Positions 27,268 to 36,930 are shown, counted from the first letter of the stretch. The stretch: DNA of 64,000 bases from an uncultured beta proteobacterium (GCA_903909815.1 CAIVXG010000247.1:90336-154335); one strand, 5' to 3'. Notes: generated from the sequence alone by a model not told the origin. Translations and numbers: made by a program.

Positions 27268-28833
27268 ATGAGATGTTTACTGATTATCGCGGCTGCTGTC
27301 GCGCTAGCATCGTGTGGTGGCGGCGGGGGTGGATCGACTGCGCCAGTCGCTGTGGTGCCACCAACTCCTGTCACTTGCACAGCGCCAGCAGTGTTGACGA
27401 ACGGCGCCTGTGTGACGCCAACGTATGCAGTTGGCGGGACAGTCACGGGACTGACCCCTGGCACTCAAGTGGTCCTGCAAAACAACGGCGGAGACGCAGT
27501 GACGGTGAGCGCTGATGGCACGTTCGTGTTCTCCACGGCAGTGGCGGCAAATGCGGCGTTTTCGGCATCTGTTGGGACACAACCAGCCGTTGGATCTTGC
27601 AGCGTAGCTGGCGGAACTGGAACGATGGGCGGCTCAGCCGTCACAAGTGCCGCAGTTTCCTGCGTCGATCCATGTAGCCCTGTTATTGCCAACTTAACTT
27701 ACCCAAGTTCATATAACGGGGTATTCGCATTACCTACCCCTACGCAGAAGCTACCTGCAGGGGTAGTCAGGGGTATGGGGCTAAAGGATTACTATCCTGG
27801 AAATCCAACGGGGAAAATTGGTTGCAACAACACCGGAACAGTTGAAGCTCATGCGGCATATATTGTGACACTCGACAAGATTAAAGCAGATGGGGTGGAC
27901 ACCATTTGGGTATACAACTATGGATCTTGGGATGACATTACCAAACCAGTCTACAGCATTGACAAATCAACAATGCAAATTTCAGATTCAGAGATGACAT
28001 TTTTGGTGTCAGAAGCAACCAAGAGAAATCTAAAGGTGTTCATGACGTTTCAGTTCTCCACTAATGATGTAAAAGGTAATTCATTGCCGCTTGGAACTGT
28101 GCTACCTGTCGCAACATTGAAATCAATGCTCGCATCATATAAACAGTGGGCAGTAGATTATTCGGCATTCAGTCAATCAATTGGTGTGTCAGGTTTTTCA
28201 GCAGATTGGAATGCAAACTATGTTCCACCTGATGCCTCATATAACGAGATTTACATGGCAAGTATGCTCGATATTATCAAGGCAATTAAGCCAGGATTTA
28301 AGGGGAAAATCGTTTACGGCGAAAACAACAATTTGGTTGACAGTAGATTCGAAGGGTACGTTGATTACCTGAAAATGATGCTCGCTAATCCCAACCCAAT
28401 GTTGACTGATGCTGAGAACAAAAATCTTGCAGTAGCCGCAATCAAGAGTCGATATCTTGACCAAATTGCAAATTACTACCAATATGGACCTGTCAATATC
28501 CCAGTGATTTTTGACATCTTGGTGGAAAGCAAATATGACTTTTTTGTAAATGGTTGGACTGAGGATGGGTTCTGTGTCAATAACTGTATCCAAAACACAT
28601 ACTCGACAGACTTTAGTGTCCAAGCGATTGGCATTGAGGCTGCGTTGGAAGCAGTAAGCAGTCAAACTACAGTTAAGTCCGCTGGCACAAGCATTGTTTC
28701 TGCATATTGGCTAAGTGACACAGTGGTTCCAATCAACGATAACGTGACGGCTAACACTGGATTTCCAAATCAGTCAGAATCTGTTCGCAATAAGCCAGCG
28801 GAAGGTATTATTAAGTATTGGTACACGCCGTAA
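27268..28833 (+). CDS. Lipoprotein with a possible glycoside-hydrolase-like domain; compositionally mosaic
   Basis: 521 residues from ATG 27268. The signal is MRCLLIIAAAVALASC, with the lipobox Cys followed by a Gly run (CGGGGGGS), so the product is an outer-membrane-type lipoprotein. Residues ~55-130 form a small beta domain (VGGTVTGLTPGTQVVLQNNG). From about residue 135 the base composition drops: line 27541 is 35/60 G+C, line 27841 is 28/60, and line 28201 is 25/60. The low-GC part has features suggesting a TIM-barrel sugar hydrolase (VDTIWVYNYGSWDD, GVSGFSADWNANYVP, GKIVYGENNN), but I cannot name a family. The gene is probably a horizontally acquired domain joined to a resident lipoprotein front. 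Confidence 0.75.
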   Translation: MRCLLIIAAAVALASCGGGGGGSTAPVAVVPPTPVTCTAPAVLTNGACVTPTYAVGGTVTGLTPGTQVVLQNNGGDAVTVSADGTFVFSTAVAANAAFSASVGTQPAVGSCSVAGGTGTMGGSAVTSAAVSCVDPCSPVIANLTYPSSYNGVFALPTPTQKLPAGVVRGMGLKDYYPGNPTGKIGCNNTGTVEAHAAYIVTLDKIKADGVDTIWVYNYGSWDDITKPVYSIDKSTMQISDSEMTFLVSEATKRNLKVFMTFQFSTNDVKGNSLPLGTVLPVATLKSMLASYKQWAVDYSAFSQSIGVSGFSADWNANYVPPDASYNEIYMASMLDIIKAIKPGFKGKIVYGENNNLVDSRFEGYVDYLKMMLANPNPMLTDAENKNLAVAAIKSRYLDQIANYYQYGPVNIPVIFDILVESKYDFFVNGWTEDGFCVNNCIQNTYSTDFSVQAIGIEAALEAVSSQTTVKSAGTSIVSAYWLSDTVVPINDNVTANTGFPNQSESVRNKPAEGIIKYWYTP

Positions 28834-29087
28834 ACCGGCGCAGCCTACGGCGCTGAAGACAGCGGCGCACGGCTGAACCGGTGGTCACAGCGAAACAGGT
28901 GCACCACCATCTTGCGGCTCCCAACGAACGGATAGCACCGCCGAAGACGTTGGCGGCATTTTCAAGAAGCTGCTGATTTCTTCACCATCTAAAACGCCTG
29001 TCTGTTCAGCCATCCAAGGCCGAACTTTTATACCCAGAGTTTCCACCCGAAAAATTGTTCAAATTTGCGCGACCACTGCAGCAGCAT
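28834..29087. other. Gene-free stretch after the low-GC lipoprotein
   Basis: About 250 bases with no supportable gene. The base composition returns to GC-rich at 28834. I see no clear terminator or known repeat. Confidence 0.5.
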
Positions 29088-29846
29088 CTAAGCTGACAGA
29101 TTGTCTTGGTGCTTTCCGGCCAGACCCAGGTAGGCTTCGATGACGCGCGGGTCGCGTGCCAGTTCACTGGCCTCGCCCTGCAAGCTGATGCTGCCTGTCT
29201 CCAGCACATAGCCGTAGTCTGCCACCTGCAGCGCGGCGCGCGCATTCTGTTCCACCAGCAGGATCGACACGCCTTGCTCGCGCAGTGTGGCAATGATGCG
29301 AAAGATCTCGCGCACGATCAGTGGTGCCAGTCCCAGACTGGGTTCGTCCAACATCAGCAGGCGCGGCCTGGCCATCAGCGCGCGGCCTATGGCCAGCATC
29401 TGACGCTCGCCACCTGAGAGCGTTGCTGCGAATTGTTCGCGCCGCTCCTTGAGCCTCGGAAACAGAGCGAAGACTTCTTCAAGGATTTGCGCCTGGTCGC
29501 GCAGTCCACGGCGGTAGCGATCGAAGGCGCCGAGTTCGAGGTTGTCTTGCACGCTCATGGCTGCGAACAGCTCGCGCTTTTCCGGCACCAGTGTCATGCC
29601 GGCGCGTACCATCTGCTCGACCTCGGGCGAGCGATGCAACTCGCCTTCGAAGGCGATCTCGCCGCGCGAGGGCAGCACGCCCATGATGGCCGAGAGCAGC
29701 GTGGTCTTGCCCGCACCGTTGGGGCCGATGACGGTGACGATCTGTCCTGCACCCACCGTCAGGCTGGTGTCCACCAGCGCGTCAACGAGGCCGTAGGAGA
29801 CGGTCAGCTTGCGCACGTCCAGCACGGTGTTCGCGGGCTGGTTCAT
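29088..29846 (-). CDS. livF: Branched-chain-type ABC transporter ATPase LivF
   Basis: 252-residue ATPase of the HAAT uptake family. Walker A GPNGAGKTT, signature LSGGERQMLAIGRAL and Walker B LLMLDEPSLGLAPLI are intact. Last gene of the block 1 transporter. It is coupled by an ATGA overlap to the livM-livG fusion. The substrate is unknown; in this setting an aromatic acid is more likely than leucine. Confidence 0.92.
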   Translation of the reverse strand: MNQPANTVLDVRKLTVSYGLVDALVDTSLTVGAGQIVTVIGPNGAGKTTLLSAIMGVLPSRGEIAFEGELHRSPEVEQMVRAGMTLVPEKRELFAAMSVQDNLELGAFDRYRRGLRDQAQILEEVFALFPRLKERREQFAATLSGGERQMLAIGRALMARPRLLMLDEPSLGLAPLIVREIFRIIATLREQGVSILLVEQNARAALQVADYGYVLETGSISLQGEASELARDPRVIEAYLGLAGKHQDNLSA

Positions 29847-31639
29847 GGCGCCACCCCGCCCAGATACGCTTCCAGCACGGCCGGGTTTTGCTGCACCTCG
29901 TGCGGCAGGCCCTCGGTGATCTTCTGCCCGAAGTCCATCACCACCACCCGGTCCACCAGTCCCATGACAAAGTCCATATCGTGTTCCACCAGAAGAATCG
30001 CCATGCCCTCGGCGCGCAGCTTGCTCAGCAGCTCGCCCAGCGCCTTTTTTTCGCGCAGGCGCAGGCCGGCGGCCGGTTCGTCAAGCAGCAGCACGCAGGG
30101 GTCGCTGGCCAGGGCGCGGGCGATCTCCAGCGTGCGCTGCTGTCCCAGCGCCAGAGATCCGGCCTCGGCAAACAAGTGCTCTTGTAAGCCCACGCGCTCC
30201 ACCTGGTGCGCGGCGTCGGCCAGCAGGCGCGCCTCGTCAGCGCGATCCAGTCGCCAGGCTGCCGAGAACACGCTGCTTTTGCCCCGCAGGTGCGCGCCGA
30301 TGGCGACGTTCTCCAGTACGCTCATGCCCGGCAGCAGGCGCACATGCTGAAAACTGCGGCTCAGTCCCAAGCGCGCGATGGCGCGCGAACCCCGTCCTGC
30401 CACAGACTGGCCGCGCAGCAGTACCTGGCCTGAGGTGGGCGTGTCCACGCCCGAGAGCTGGTTGAACATGGTGCTCTTGCCCGCGCCGTTGGGCCCGATC
30501 AGCGCCAGGATTTCGCCGGCGTGCACCTTCAGGCTCAGGTCGTTGTTCGCCACCAGACCGCCAAAGCGTCTGGTCACGTTCTTGGCTTCCAGCACCAACT
30601 CGCCGCGCTGCGGCATGTCGCGCCTTGGCAGGGCCAGCGCCTGGGGCACGCTGCGCGCCTTGGAGATCTTGGGTAACCAACGGGCTGCAGCGCGCGCCAC
30701 CAGTCCCCACAGGCCGTCACGCGAGCGCTGCAGCAGCAGGATCAACAGGCCCCCGAAGACGATCATCTCGAAGTTGCCGGTGCGCCCCAGCAGCTGCGGC
30801 AACAGGTCCTGCAGCCATTGCTTGCAGACCGTGATCACGGTGGCGCCGAGCAGCGCGCCCCAGACCTGTCCCGCGCCGCCGACCACGGCCATGAACAGGT
30901 AGTCGATGCCGTACTGCAGGCTGAAGGGTGAAGGGTTCACAAAGCGCTGCAGGTGCGCGTACAGCCATCCCGAGGCGCTGGCCTGCAGCGAGGCGATGAC
31001 GAAGATCAGCATGCGCGAGCCGGCCGTGTCCACGCCCATGGCCTCAGCCATCACCACGCCGCCGCGCAGTGCGCGGATGGCGCGCCCCTGGCGCGAATCG
31101 AGCAGGTTTTGCGTGGTCAGAGCGGCGACCAGCACAAACGCCCAGATCAGGTAATACATCGCGCGCGCCGTGACCAGCGGATGGCCGAAGATCTCGATCG
31201 CCGGGATGCCCGACATGCCGGTCTGCCCGCCGAGCTGTTCGAAAGTACCGAAGAAATAGTACAGGCTGATGCCCCAGGCGATAGTGCCCAGCGGAAGGTA
31301 GTGACCCGACAGGCGCAGCGTCATCGAGCCCAGCGTGATCGCGACGACGAACGTGAGCAGCAGTCCCGCCAGCAGCGCGATCCATGGCGAGTGCTGGGTC
31401 CAGGCCAGTGCCGCGGGCAGTTCGATCACGCCCGTTGACAAAGCCGCTGTGGTGTAGGCGCCGATGCCGACAAAGGCCGCTTGGCCGAAGCTGGTCAGGC
31501 CACCCACGCCAGTGAGCAGTAGCAGGCCCAGGGCCACCAGGCTGTACAGGCCGATGTAGTTGAGTAGCGTGAGGTAGAAGGCCGGGAGCGCAAAGGGCGC
31601 AAGCAGCAGCAGAACCACAAAAGCAGCGAACGCCTTCAT
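29843..31639 (-). CDS. livMG: Fused LivM permease - LivG ATPase
   Basis: 598 residues. The N-terminal ~330 are a multi-helix LivM permease ([20 protein letters not shown]). The C-terminal part is a LivG ATPase with Walker [19 protein letters not shown] and Walker [17 protein letters not shown]. The signature reads [15 protein letters not shown], a weak form of LSxGQ. Fusion of these two subunits is known in Burkholderiales. ATGA overlaps on both sides couple it to livH and livF. Confidence 0.92.
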   Translation of the reverse strand: MKAFAAFVVLLLLAPFALPAFYLTLLNYIGLYSLVALGLLLLTGVGGLTSFGQAAFVGIGAYTTAALSTGVIELPAALAWTQHSPWIALLAGLLLTFVVAITLGSMTLRLSGHYLPLGTIAWGISLYYFFGTFEQLGGQTGMSGIPAIEIFGHPLVTARAMYYLIWAFVLVAALTTQNLLDSRQGRAIRALRGGVVMAEAMGVDTAGSRMLIFVIASLQASASGWLYAHLQRFVNPSPFSLQYGIDYLFMAVVGGAGQVWGALLGATVITVCKQWLQDLLPQLLGRTGNFEMIVFGGLLILLLQRSRDGLWGLVARAAARWLPKISKARSVPQALALPRRDMPQRGELVLEAKNVTRRFGGLVANNDLSLKVHAGEILALIGPNGAGKSTMFNQLSGVDTPTSGQVLLRGQSVAGRGSRAIARLGLSRSFQHVRLLPGMSVLENVAIGAHLRGKSSVFSAAWRLDRADEARLLADAAHQVERVGLQEHLFAEAGSLALGQQRTLEIARALASDPCVLLLDEPAAGLRLREKKALGELLSKLRAEGMAILLVEHDMDFVMGLVDRVVVMDFGQKITEGLPHEVQQNPAVLEAYLGGVAP

Positions 31640-32676
31640 TCCTCATCCTCCATCGCGTGGCTGTGCAGCGAGCGCCACAACAGCACCGGAATGATCAGCG
31701 TGAAGACAATGATTTCCTTGTAACCACTCGCGTAAAAGGCCGAGAAGGCCTCTATCAGCCCGACCAGCAGCGCGCCTGCTGCTGCCACCGGGTAGCTCAC
31801 GAGCCCGCCGATGATGGAGCCGACAAAGCCCTTGAGGCTGATGAGAAAGCCCGAGTCGTAATAAATCGTCGTCATGGGCGCGATCAGCACGCCCGACATG
31901 ACACCGATGAGCGCGGCCAGGAAGAAGGTGGCCTTGCCGGCGAGCACGGGCGAGATACCCATGAGACGCGCGCCCATGCGGTTCATCGCCGCGGCGCGCA
32001 GCGCCTTGCCATACAGGGTGCGGCCGAACAGAAGATAGAGCGCGCCGATCAGCGCCAGCGCCACCGCCAGCACGCACAGCGCCTGGGCCTTAATGCGGAT
32101 GTTGCCGAATTCAAAGGTTTCGTCGATCAGCGGCGTGGTGCTGGCACCACCCGGGCCGAACACCAGCAGACCGAAGCCCACCATGGAGACATGCAGAGCG
32201 ATCGAAACGATCAGCAGCACCAGCGAGGGTGCGTCGGCGATCGGCTGGTAAACCAGGCGGTACAGCAACGGGCCCAGCGGCACCAGCAGTGCCAGCGTGA
32301 GGGCGATCTGCCAGGGCATGGACAGCGTGGCCAGCGGCAGCTTGTAGACCAGCAGCGCCAGCGACGCCGGGTAGATCAGCTTGGCGGCAAACAGCCAGCG
32401 CAGCTTGGGCGCGCGGGCATGGCCGCGCAGCTTGTGATAGAGGTCTACGGCGGCCGAGGCCAGGCACAGGCCCACCAGCAGCCAAACCACGGCGCTGGGC
32501 TGGCCCGCCTGTATAGACGCCATGGTCAGCGCACCGTAGGCGACGAACTCCCCCTGCGGTATCAGCAGCACCCTGGTGACGGTAAATACCAGCACGATGG
32601 ACAGCGCCAGCAGCGCGTAAATGGCCCCGTTGGTGATGCCATCCTGGCCCAGGAGTGCAGCGATCTGGAGGTTCAT
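31636..32676 (-). CDS. livH: Branched-chain-type ABC transporter permease LivH
   Basis: 346-residue inner-membrane permease with many hydrophobic helices; family features are GAIYALLALSIVLVFTVTRVL near the start and AAAMNRMGARLMGISPVLAG. It is longer than typical LivH because of a central insertion around residues 70-130. It is the first cytoplasmic-membrane gene of the transporter and is separated from the binding protein by a repeat-filled gap. Confidence 0.9.
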   Translation of the reverse strand: MNLQIAALLGQDGITNGAIYALLALSIVLVFTVTRVLLIPQGEFVAYGALTMASIQAGQPSAVVWLLVGLCLASAAVDLYHKLRGHARAPKLRWLFAAKLIYPASLALLVYKLPLATLSMPWQIALTLALLVPLGPLLYRLVYQPIADAPSLVLLIVSIALHVSMVGFGLLVFGPGGASTTPLIDETFEFGNIRIKAQALCVLAVALALIGALYLLFGRTLYGKALRAAAMNRMGARLMGISPVLAGKATFFLAALIGVMSGVLIAPMTTIYYDSGFLISLKGFVGSIIGGLVSYPVAAAGALLVGLIEAFSAFYASGYKEIIVFTLIIPVLLWRSLHSHAMEDEE

Positions 32677-32733
32677 GCGACTATGAAAATATCCGTTGTG
32701 GTTGAAAGAAGCTGACCGTTATTGCATTTGAAT

Positions 32734-32912
32734 CCGTCATTGCGAAGCCCGAAGGGCCGCGGCAATCCATGCCTTCGAAGTCGTCTTTTCGAGGCGCGGC
32801 AGCGAAGTGGCAATCCACCATGGACTGCCACGGCCCTTCGGGCCTCGCAGTGACGAGGCTGCGTTTGCCGCTTCGCCGCGACGACGCTGCCTTTGCCGCC
32901 TCGCAATGACGG
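32734..32912. repeat. REP-like repeat cluster between livK and livH, copy 4
   Basis: Best-preserved member: CCGTCATTGCGAAGCCC...GGGCCGCGGCAATCCATG (32734-32771), then an inverted second unit GGCAATCCACCATGGACTGCC...CTCGCAGTGACG (about 32809-32854), then CCTCGCAATGACGG (32899-32912). The inner arms (GCCCGAAGGGC and GCCCTTCGGGC) form hairpins. Confidence 0.8.
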
Positions 32913-32919
32913 GTTGTCA

Positions 32920-34080
32920 TTACTTCAGCAATTTCCAGGTGCCGTCCTTGACGACGATCAGCACGCGGCCCCGGTCGTCAAAGCCACTGTGGTCGGCTGC
33001 CGTCATGTTGTACACGCCCTGCGTTGCAACCAGTTCCTTGGTCTGCTCCAGCGCGTCGCGCAGCGCGGCACGGAATTCCTTGGTGCCGGGCTTGGCCTTG
33101 GCGGCAGCGATCGGAATCGCCTTTTGCAACAGCAGACCGGCGTCGAACACATTGGCGCCGAAGGTCGCGGGCTTGGAGCCGTTGAGCTTTTCGTAGGCGG
33201 CGATGTAGTCGCTGGCCATCTTCTTGGACGGGTTGCTTTCGGCGATTTCCGGCAGCACCAGCATTAGGCTAGCGGCCAGGATCGCGCCTTCGACGCGCTT
33301 GCCGCCGAGCTTCAGGAAGTCGGGCAGGGCCGCGCCGTGCGTCTGGTATATCTGGCCCTTGTAGCCCTGGTCCACCAGCGTGGTGTGCGGCAGCACCGTG
33401 GGGCCACCGGCGGCGGCGACCAGCACCGCGTCGGGACTGGCGGCCAGCACCTTCAGGCTTTGCGCCGTGACCGAGGTGTCGGTGCGCAGGAAGCGCTCGC
33501 TGGCCACGATTTTGATATTGTGCTGCGCGGCCAGACCGGTCACCACCTTGGCCCAGTTCTCGCCGTAGGGGTCGTTCAGCGCGATGAAGCCCAGGGTCTT
33601 GACCTTGGCGCGGGCCATGTGCTCGAACAGCGCGCGCGCAATGATGTCGTCGTTCTGCGTGGTCTTGAAGACCCACTTCTTCGCGTCCGTCATAGGCAGC
33701 ACCACGGCGGCCGTGCCCACGGGCGCGAGCATGGGCACACCAGCTTCGGCGACGAACTGGATCACGCCCATGGCGTTGGGCGAGCCGCTGGGGCCGATCA
33801 GCGCGTCGATGTTCTGCTCGCTGATGAGCTTCTTGATCTCCGTGACCGAATTCGTCGGGTCGCTGGCGTCGTCGCGCGAGAAGTACTCGACCGTCAGGTT
33901 ACCGATCTTGGTGGGCAACAGCGGCACGGTGTTTTTCTGCGAGATGCCGACCAGGGCCGTGGGGCCGGTGGAGGAACTGACGACGCCGATCTTCACCTGG
34001 GCATAGGCCGTGCCGACAGCGGCGGCGAGCAGGGCGATGCTGCAAAGCAGCTTGGGGGAACGCAGAGAGGAACGGGACAT
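32920..34080 (-). CDS. livK: ABC transporter periplasmic substrate-binding protein, LivK type
   Basis: 386 residues from ATG 34080, beginning MSRSSLRSPKLLCSIALLAA, followed by AVGTAYAQ as a Sec signal with AYA cleavage. The mature part is a type I periplasmic binding fold (VKIGVVSSSTGPTALVG, IDALIGPSGSPNAMGVIQ). Such proteins in aromatic gene clusters often bind aromatic acids. It lies 46 bases after the upstream SDR and precedes the permease genes across a repeat. Confidence 0.92.
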   Translation of the reverse strand: MSRSSLRSPKLLCSIALLAAAVGTAYAQVKIGVVSSSTGPTALVGISQKNTVPLLPTKIGNLTVEYFSRDDASDPTNSVTEIKKLISEQNIDALIGPSGSPNAMGVIQFVAEAGVPMLAPVGTAAVVLPMTDAKKWVFKTTQNDDIIARALFEHMARAKVKTLGFIALNDPYGENWAKVVTGLAAQHNIKIVASERFLRTDTSVTAQSLKVLAASPDAVLVAAAGGPTVLPHTTLVDQGYKGQIYQTHGAALPDFLKLGGKRVEGAILAASLMLVLPEIAESNPSKKMASDYIAAYEKLNGSKPATFGANVFDAGLLLQKAIPIAAAKAKPGTKEFRAALRDALEQTKELVATQGVYNMTAADHSGFDDRGRVLIVVKDGTWKLLK

Positions 34081-34126
34081 AGGTGACTCCAGGTTGAGGG
34101 AAATAGTGAGTTGGGACGAGGGAAGG

Positions 34127-34858
34127 TTACAGGGAGATGCTGCCGATGCTGCTGCCGCCGCAGACGTACAGCACCTGGCCGGTGACAAAACTGTTGGCCG
34201 GATCGGCGAAGAAGAGCACGGCGCGCGCCACGTCGGCGCCTTCGCCCAGGCGCTTGACCGGAATCGCTGCGGCCAGGGCGCGTTCGCGCTCACTGCCTGC
34301 TGGCACCACGGCGTGGAACATGTCGGTGCGGATCGGTCCAGGCGCCACCACGTTCACCGTGATGCCGTCGGCCGCAAGCTCCAGCGCCCAGGTCCTGGCC
34401 ATGCCTAACATGGCGGCCTTGGTGGCAGAGTAGCTGGTGCGCGTCACCACGCCCAGGGCGGCGCGCGAGGACAGCAGCACGATGCGGCCAAAGCGCGCAG
34501 CGCGCATGGCGGGCAAGGCGCCCTGCAGCAGCTGGATGGCACAGCCCAGGTGCAGGTTCACCAGGGCGTCCAGGTCGTCAAGTCGCACATCGGCGAGCAG
34601 CGCCGGGCGGATCACGCCGGCGTTGTGCACCAGGGTCGTGATTGCGAAGCGCTGCGCCAGCTCCGCGATCAGTTTCGCGGTCGCGGCGCGATCAGTCAGA
34701 TCGATCTCGAAGGCGTGCAGGCGCGCATGGGTGAGCGTGCCGGGTTGCAGGTCCAGCGACAGCACTTTGTGGCCCTGTTCCAGCAACTGCTCGACGATGG
34801 CGCGGCCAATGCCTGCGCTGCCGCCGGTGACGAGGGCCACCTGTCTTGATGCTGTCAT
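34127..34858 (-). CDS. Short-chain dehydrogenase/reductase
   Basis: 243 residues from ATG 34858 (MTASRQVALVTGGSAGIGRA). TGGSAGIG cofactor motif, VHNAGVIRP, catalytic Ser in VLLSSRAAL and YSATK are all intact, so it should be an active NAD(P)-dependent enzyme. It overlaps the cyclase stop by four bases (ATGA). In block 1 it could oxidise or reduce a ring carbonyl, such as a dioxindole/isatin pair; that is inference. Confidence 0.88.
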   Translation of the reverse strand: MTASRQVALVTGGSAGIGRAIVEQLLEQGHKVLSLDLQPGTLTHARLHAFEIDLTDRAATAKLIAELAQRFAITTLVHNAGVIRPALLADVRLDDLDALVNLHLGCAIQLLQGALPAMRAARFGRIVLLSSRAALGVVTRTSYSATKAAMLGMARTWALELAADGITVNVVAPGPIRTDMFHAVVPAGSERERALAAAIPVKRLGEGADVARAVLFFADPANSFVTGQVLYVCGGSSIGSISL

Positions 34859-35655
34859 TTGCGCTCCACCAGCGCCAGCACGCGCAAGGGGCTGCCGCTG
34901 CCCTGTTCGATCTTCAAGGGGGCGCTGAGCAGCAGCGCGCCGGTGGCGGGCAGCTGGTCCAGATTCGTCAGGCATTGCAGACCGTAGCGCCCGGCGCCGT
35001 GCATCAGGCTGTGGCAGGGGTAGGGCGGGCGCAGATGGTAGCCCTGTCCCGCGTCCGTGCCGATGGCCTCAGAGCCAAAGCCCAGCACGCCGCGCTGTTC
35101 CACCAGGAAGCGCACAGCCTCCGCGCTGGGGCCCGGTGTGTGCTGTCCCGCTGCGTCGAAGTTCTGGTAGGCCTGGGCGTCATTGTTCTGCGACCAGCGC
35201 CTGGACCAGTCGGTGCGCATCAGCACCCAGGCGCCGGCGGGAATGGTGCCGTGTTCGACTTCGAAGCCTTCGATGTCGGCCACGGTCATCAGGTAGTCGG
35301 CATTGGCTGCAGATTGCGCGCTGCAGTCGATGACGCAGACCCCTGCGACGAAGTGCTGCACGGGAATGGTGTCGACCGCGTTGTTCGGCAGGTCGCGCCC
35401 CGAGATCCAGTGGATGGGCGCGTCAAAGTGCGTGCCGGTGTGCTCGCCGCAGCTGAAGTTGTTCCAGTACCAGCCCGGGCCGCGCTCGTCGTAGCGCGAC
35501 ACCTGCTCGATGCGAAACGGCGCGCACTGGCCCATCTCGGGCGGCAAGGCGATTTGCGGGAATTCTGGTGTTAGGGTCTGCGTCAGGTCGACGACCTGGA
35601 TCTGGCCGCTGGCCAGCGCCGCAGCCAGGCTTTGCAGTAGGGTAGGTGTTGTCAT
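34855..35655 (-). CDS. Cyclase-family metal-dependent hydrolase (kynurenine formamidase / isatin hydrolase fold)
   Basis: 266 residues from ATG 35655 (MTTPTLLQSLAAALASGQ). The family metal motif HxGTHxDxPxH is visible as CGEHTGTHFDAPIHW. The fold includes bacterial KynB and isatin hydrolase IsaB, both of which open or cleave amide bonds next to an aniline ring. Its place with a Rieske oxygenase and aldolase-like genes, away from kynA/kynU, favours an isatin-type substrate; a formamidase role is the alternative. Confidence 0.85.
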   Translation of the reverse strand: MTTPTLLQSLAAALASGQIQVVDLTQTLTPEFPQIALPPEMGQCAPFRIEQVSRYDERGPGWYWNNFSCGEHTGTHFDAPIHWISGRDLPNNAVDTIPVQHFVAGVCVIDCSAQSAANADYLMTVADIEGFEVEHGTIPAGAWVLMRTDWSRRWSQNNDAQAYQNFDAAGQHTPGPSAEAVRFLVEQRGVLGFGSEAIGTDAGQGYHLRPPYPCHSLMHGAGRYGLQCLTNLDQLPATGALLLSAPLKIEQGSGSPLRVLALVERK

Positions 35656-35676
35656 GTTGCGCAATCGTTTCTGGTG

Positions 35677-36930
35677 TCAGCTGCCGCCGGCCGCGAGTTC
35701 GCGTTCCAGCACCTTGGGGTTGTCGCGCCAGCGCTGCAGCCACTCCTGCGCGATGTCGCCCGGATAGATGTCTTCCACGCCGCTCTGCAGCGCCTTCACG
35801 ATGGCGTTGGCCAGGGCCTGGGGCTTGAGCTTGGGTTGCGGCATCTGCTGGTTCCAGGCCTCATCAATGGGTCCGGGGAAGACGTTGAGCACGCGGATAC
35901 CGGCCCCGCGCATTTCGGCGCGCAGGCACTGTGCCAGGGAATACGCCGCAGCTTTTGATGCGGAAAATGTCCCGTGGGACGGGAAGTTGGCCAGGGCGTA
36001 GATGGACAGCAGGTTCACCCAGGCCGTGGCGTGCGTTGCGCCATCGGCGGCGCGGCCTCTGAGCGCCGGGCCGAAGGCCTGGGCCAGGCGCAGCAGGCCG
36101 AAATAGTTGACCTCCATCTCGAGCTTGGCCACGTCCGTGCCGCGACGCGCGCTAATGCCATAGGCGCGGTGCACTTCGGCGGTGTTGATCAGGATGTCGA
36201 TCTTGCCGCCGATCTGTCCGACTAGCTCGGTCACGGAGCGCTCGTTGCCCAGATCCAGCGGCACCAGGGTAACCTGGGGCAGGGCGGCGAGCGCGTCCAG
36301 CGCAGGCACCTTCTTCCAGGGCTCGGCCTGCCCCACCCAGATCAGGTCGGCGCCGGCGTGGATGAGCGCCTGCACCATGGCCTGGCCCACTTCACTCTTG
36401 CCGTCGGTGACCAGCACCTTGCGGAATTTTGGGTCGCTGCCGAATTCGCGCAGCATTTTTTCGTCAGTCATTTCAGCCCTCGCTTCTTCAGGAAATGCTA
36501 TCAATACCGCCTGGCCTGCGCGGTCCAGTTTCGCGTCCACGCGCACACGGTGCGGGGCCGCGCCCACGCCTTCGGCGAGGTACACCATAAGCGAAGGCCC
36601 GGCGTCGAGCTGGACCATGCCCAGGCGCCAAGGCAGGCGTTCGCTGAAGTACAGGTCGTTGCTGTGCTCCAGCGTGGTCGTGGCCAGCAACTGGCCCGCG
36701 CCCGATTGTTCGCGCCAGGCCAGGCCCGGCGACAGGCAGTTGCCGCAGGCTTCGCGCGGCGGGTATTGCACAGTGGCGCATTCCTTGCACACTTGCAGCT
36801 CAAAGCGTCCCAGCGCCGCAGCAGCGGTTAGTCCCAACGCCACTCGGCCGCGCGCATTCGGCGGCAGGTTGAACTGCGGCGTGCGCAGCAGCGGGTTTTT
36901 CGGGCCCGGTTTGACAAAATAGTGGCTCAT
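35677..36930 (-). CDS. Fusion: DUF35 zinc-ribbon/OB-fold domain + degenerate SDR domain
   Basis: 417 residues from ATG 36930 (MSHYFVKPGPKNPLLRTP). Residues ~40-150 are a DUF35 domain with zinc ligands C48, C51, C62 and C65 (CKECATVQYPPREACGNC). Residues ~168-405 are an SDR fold, but its catalytic features are altered. The glycine motif reads TDGKSEVG, the NNAG motif reads NTAEV, and the catalytic Tyr is Phe322 (TFSASK) with Ser309 and Lys326 kept. DUF35 proteins partner thiolase-like enzymes, and the next gene upstream (ATGA overlap) encodes one. The SDR part is probably non-catalytic. Confidence 0.85.
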   Translation of the reverse strand: MSHYFVKPGPKNPLLRTPQFNLPPNARGRVALGLTAAAALGRFELQVCKECATVQYPPREACGNCLSPGLAWREQSGAGQLLATTTLEHSNDLYFSERLPWRLGMVQLDAGPSLMVYLAEGVGAAPHRVRVDAKLDRAGQAVLIAFPEEARAEMTDEKMLREFGSDPKFRKVLVTDGKSEVGQAMVQALIHAGADLIWVGQAEPWKKVPALDALAALPQVTLVPLDLGNERSVTELVGQIGGKIDILINTAEVHRAYGISARRGTDVAKLEMEVNYFGLLRLAQAFGPALRGRAADGATHATAWVNLLSIYALANFPSHGTFSASKAAAYSLAQCLRAEMRGAGIRVLNVFPGPIDEAWNQQMPQPKLKPQALANAIVKALQSGVEDIYPGDIAQEWLQRWRDNPKVLERELAAGGS

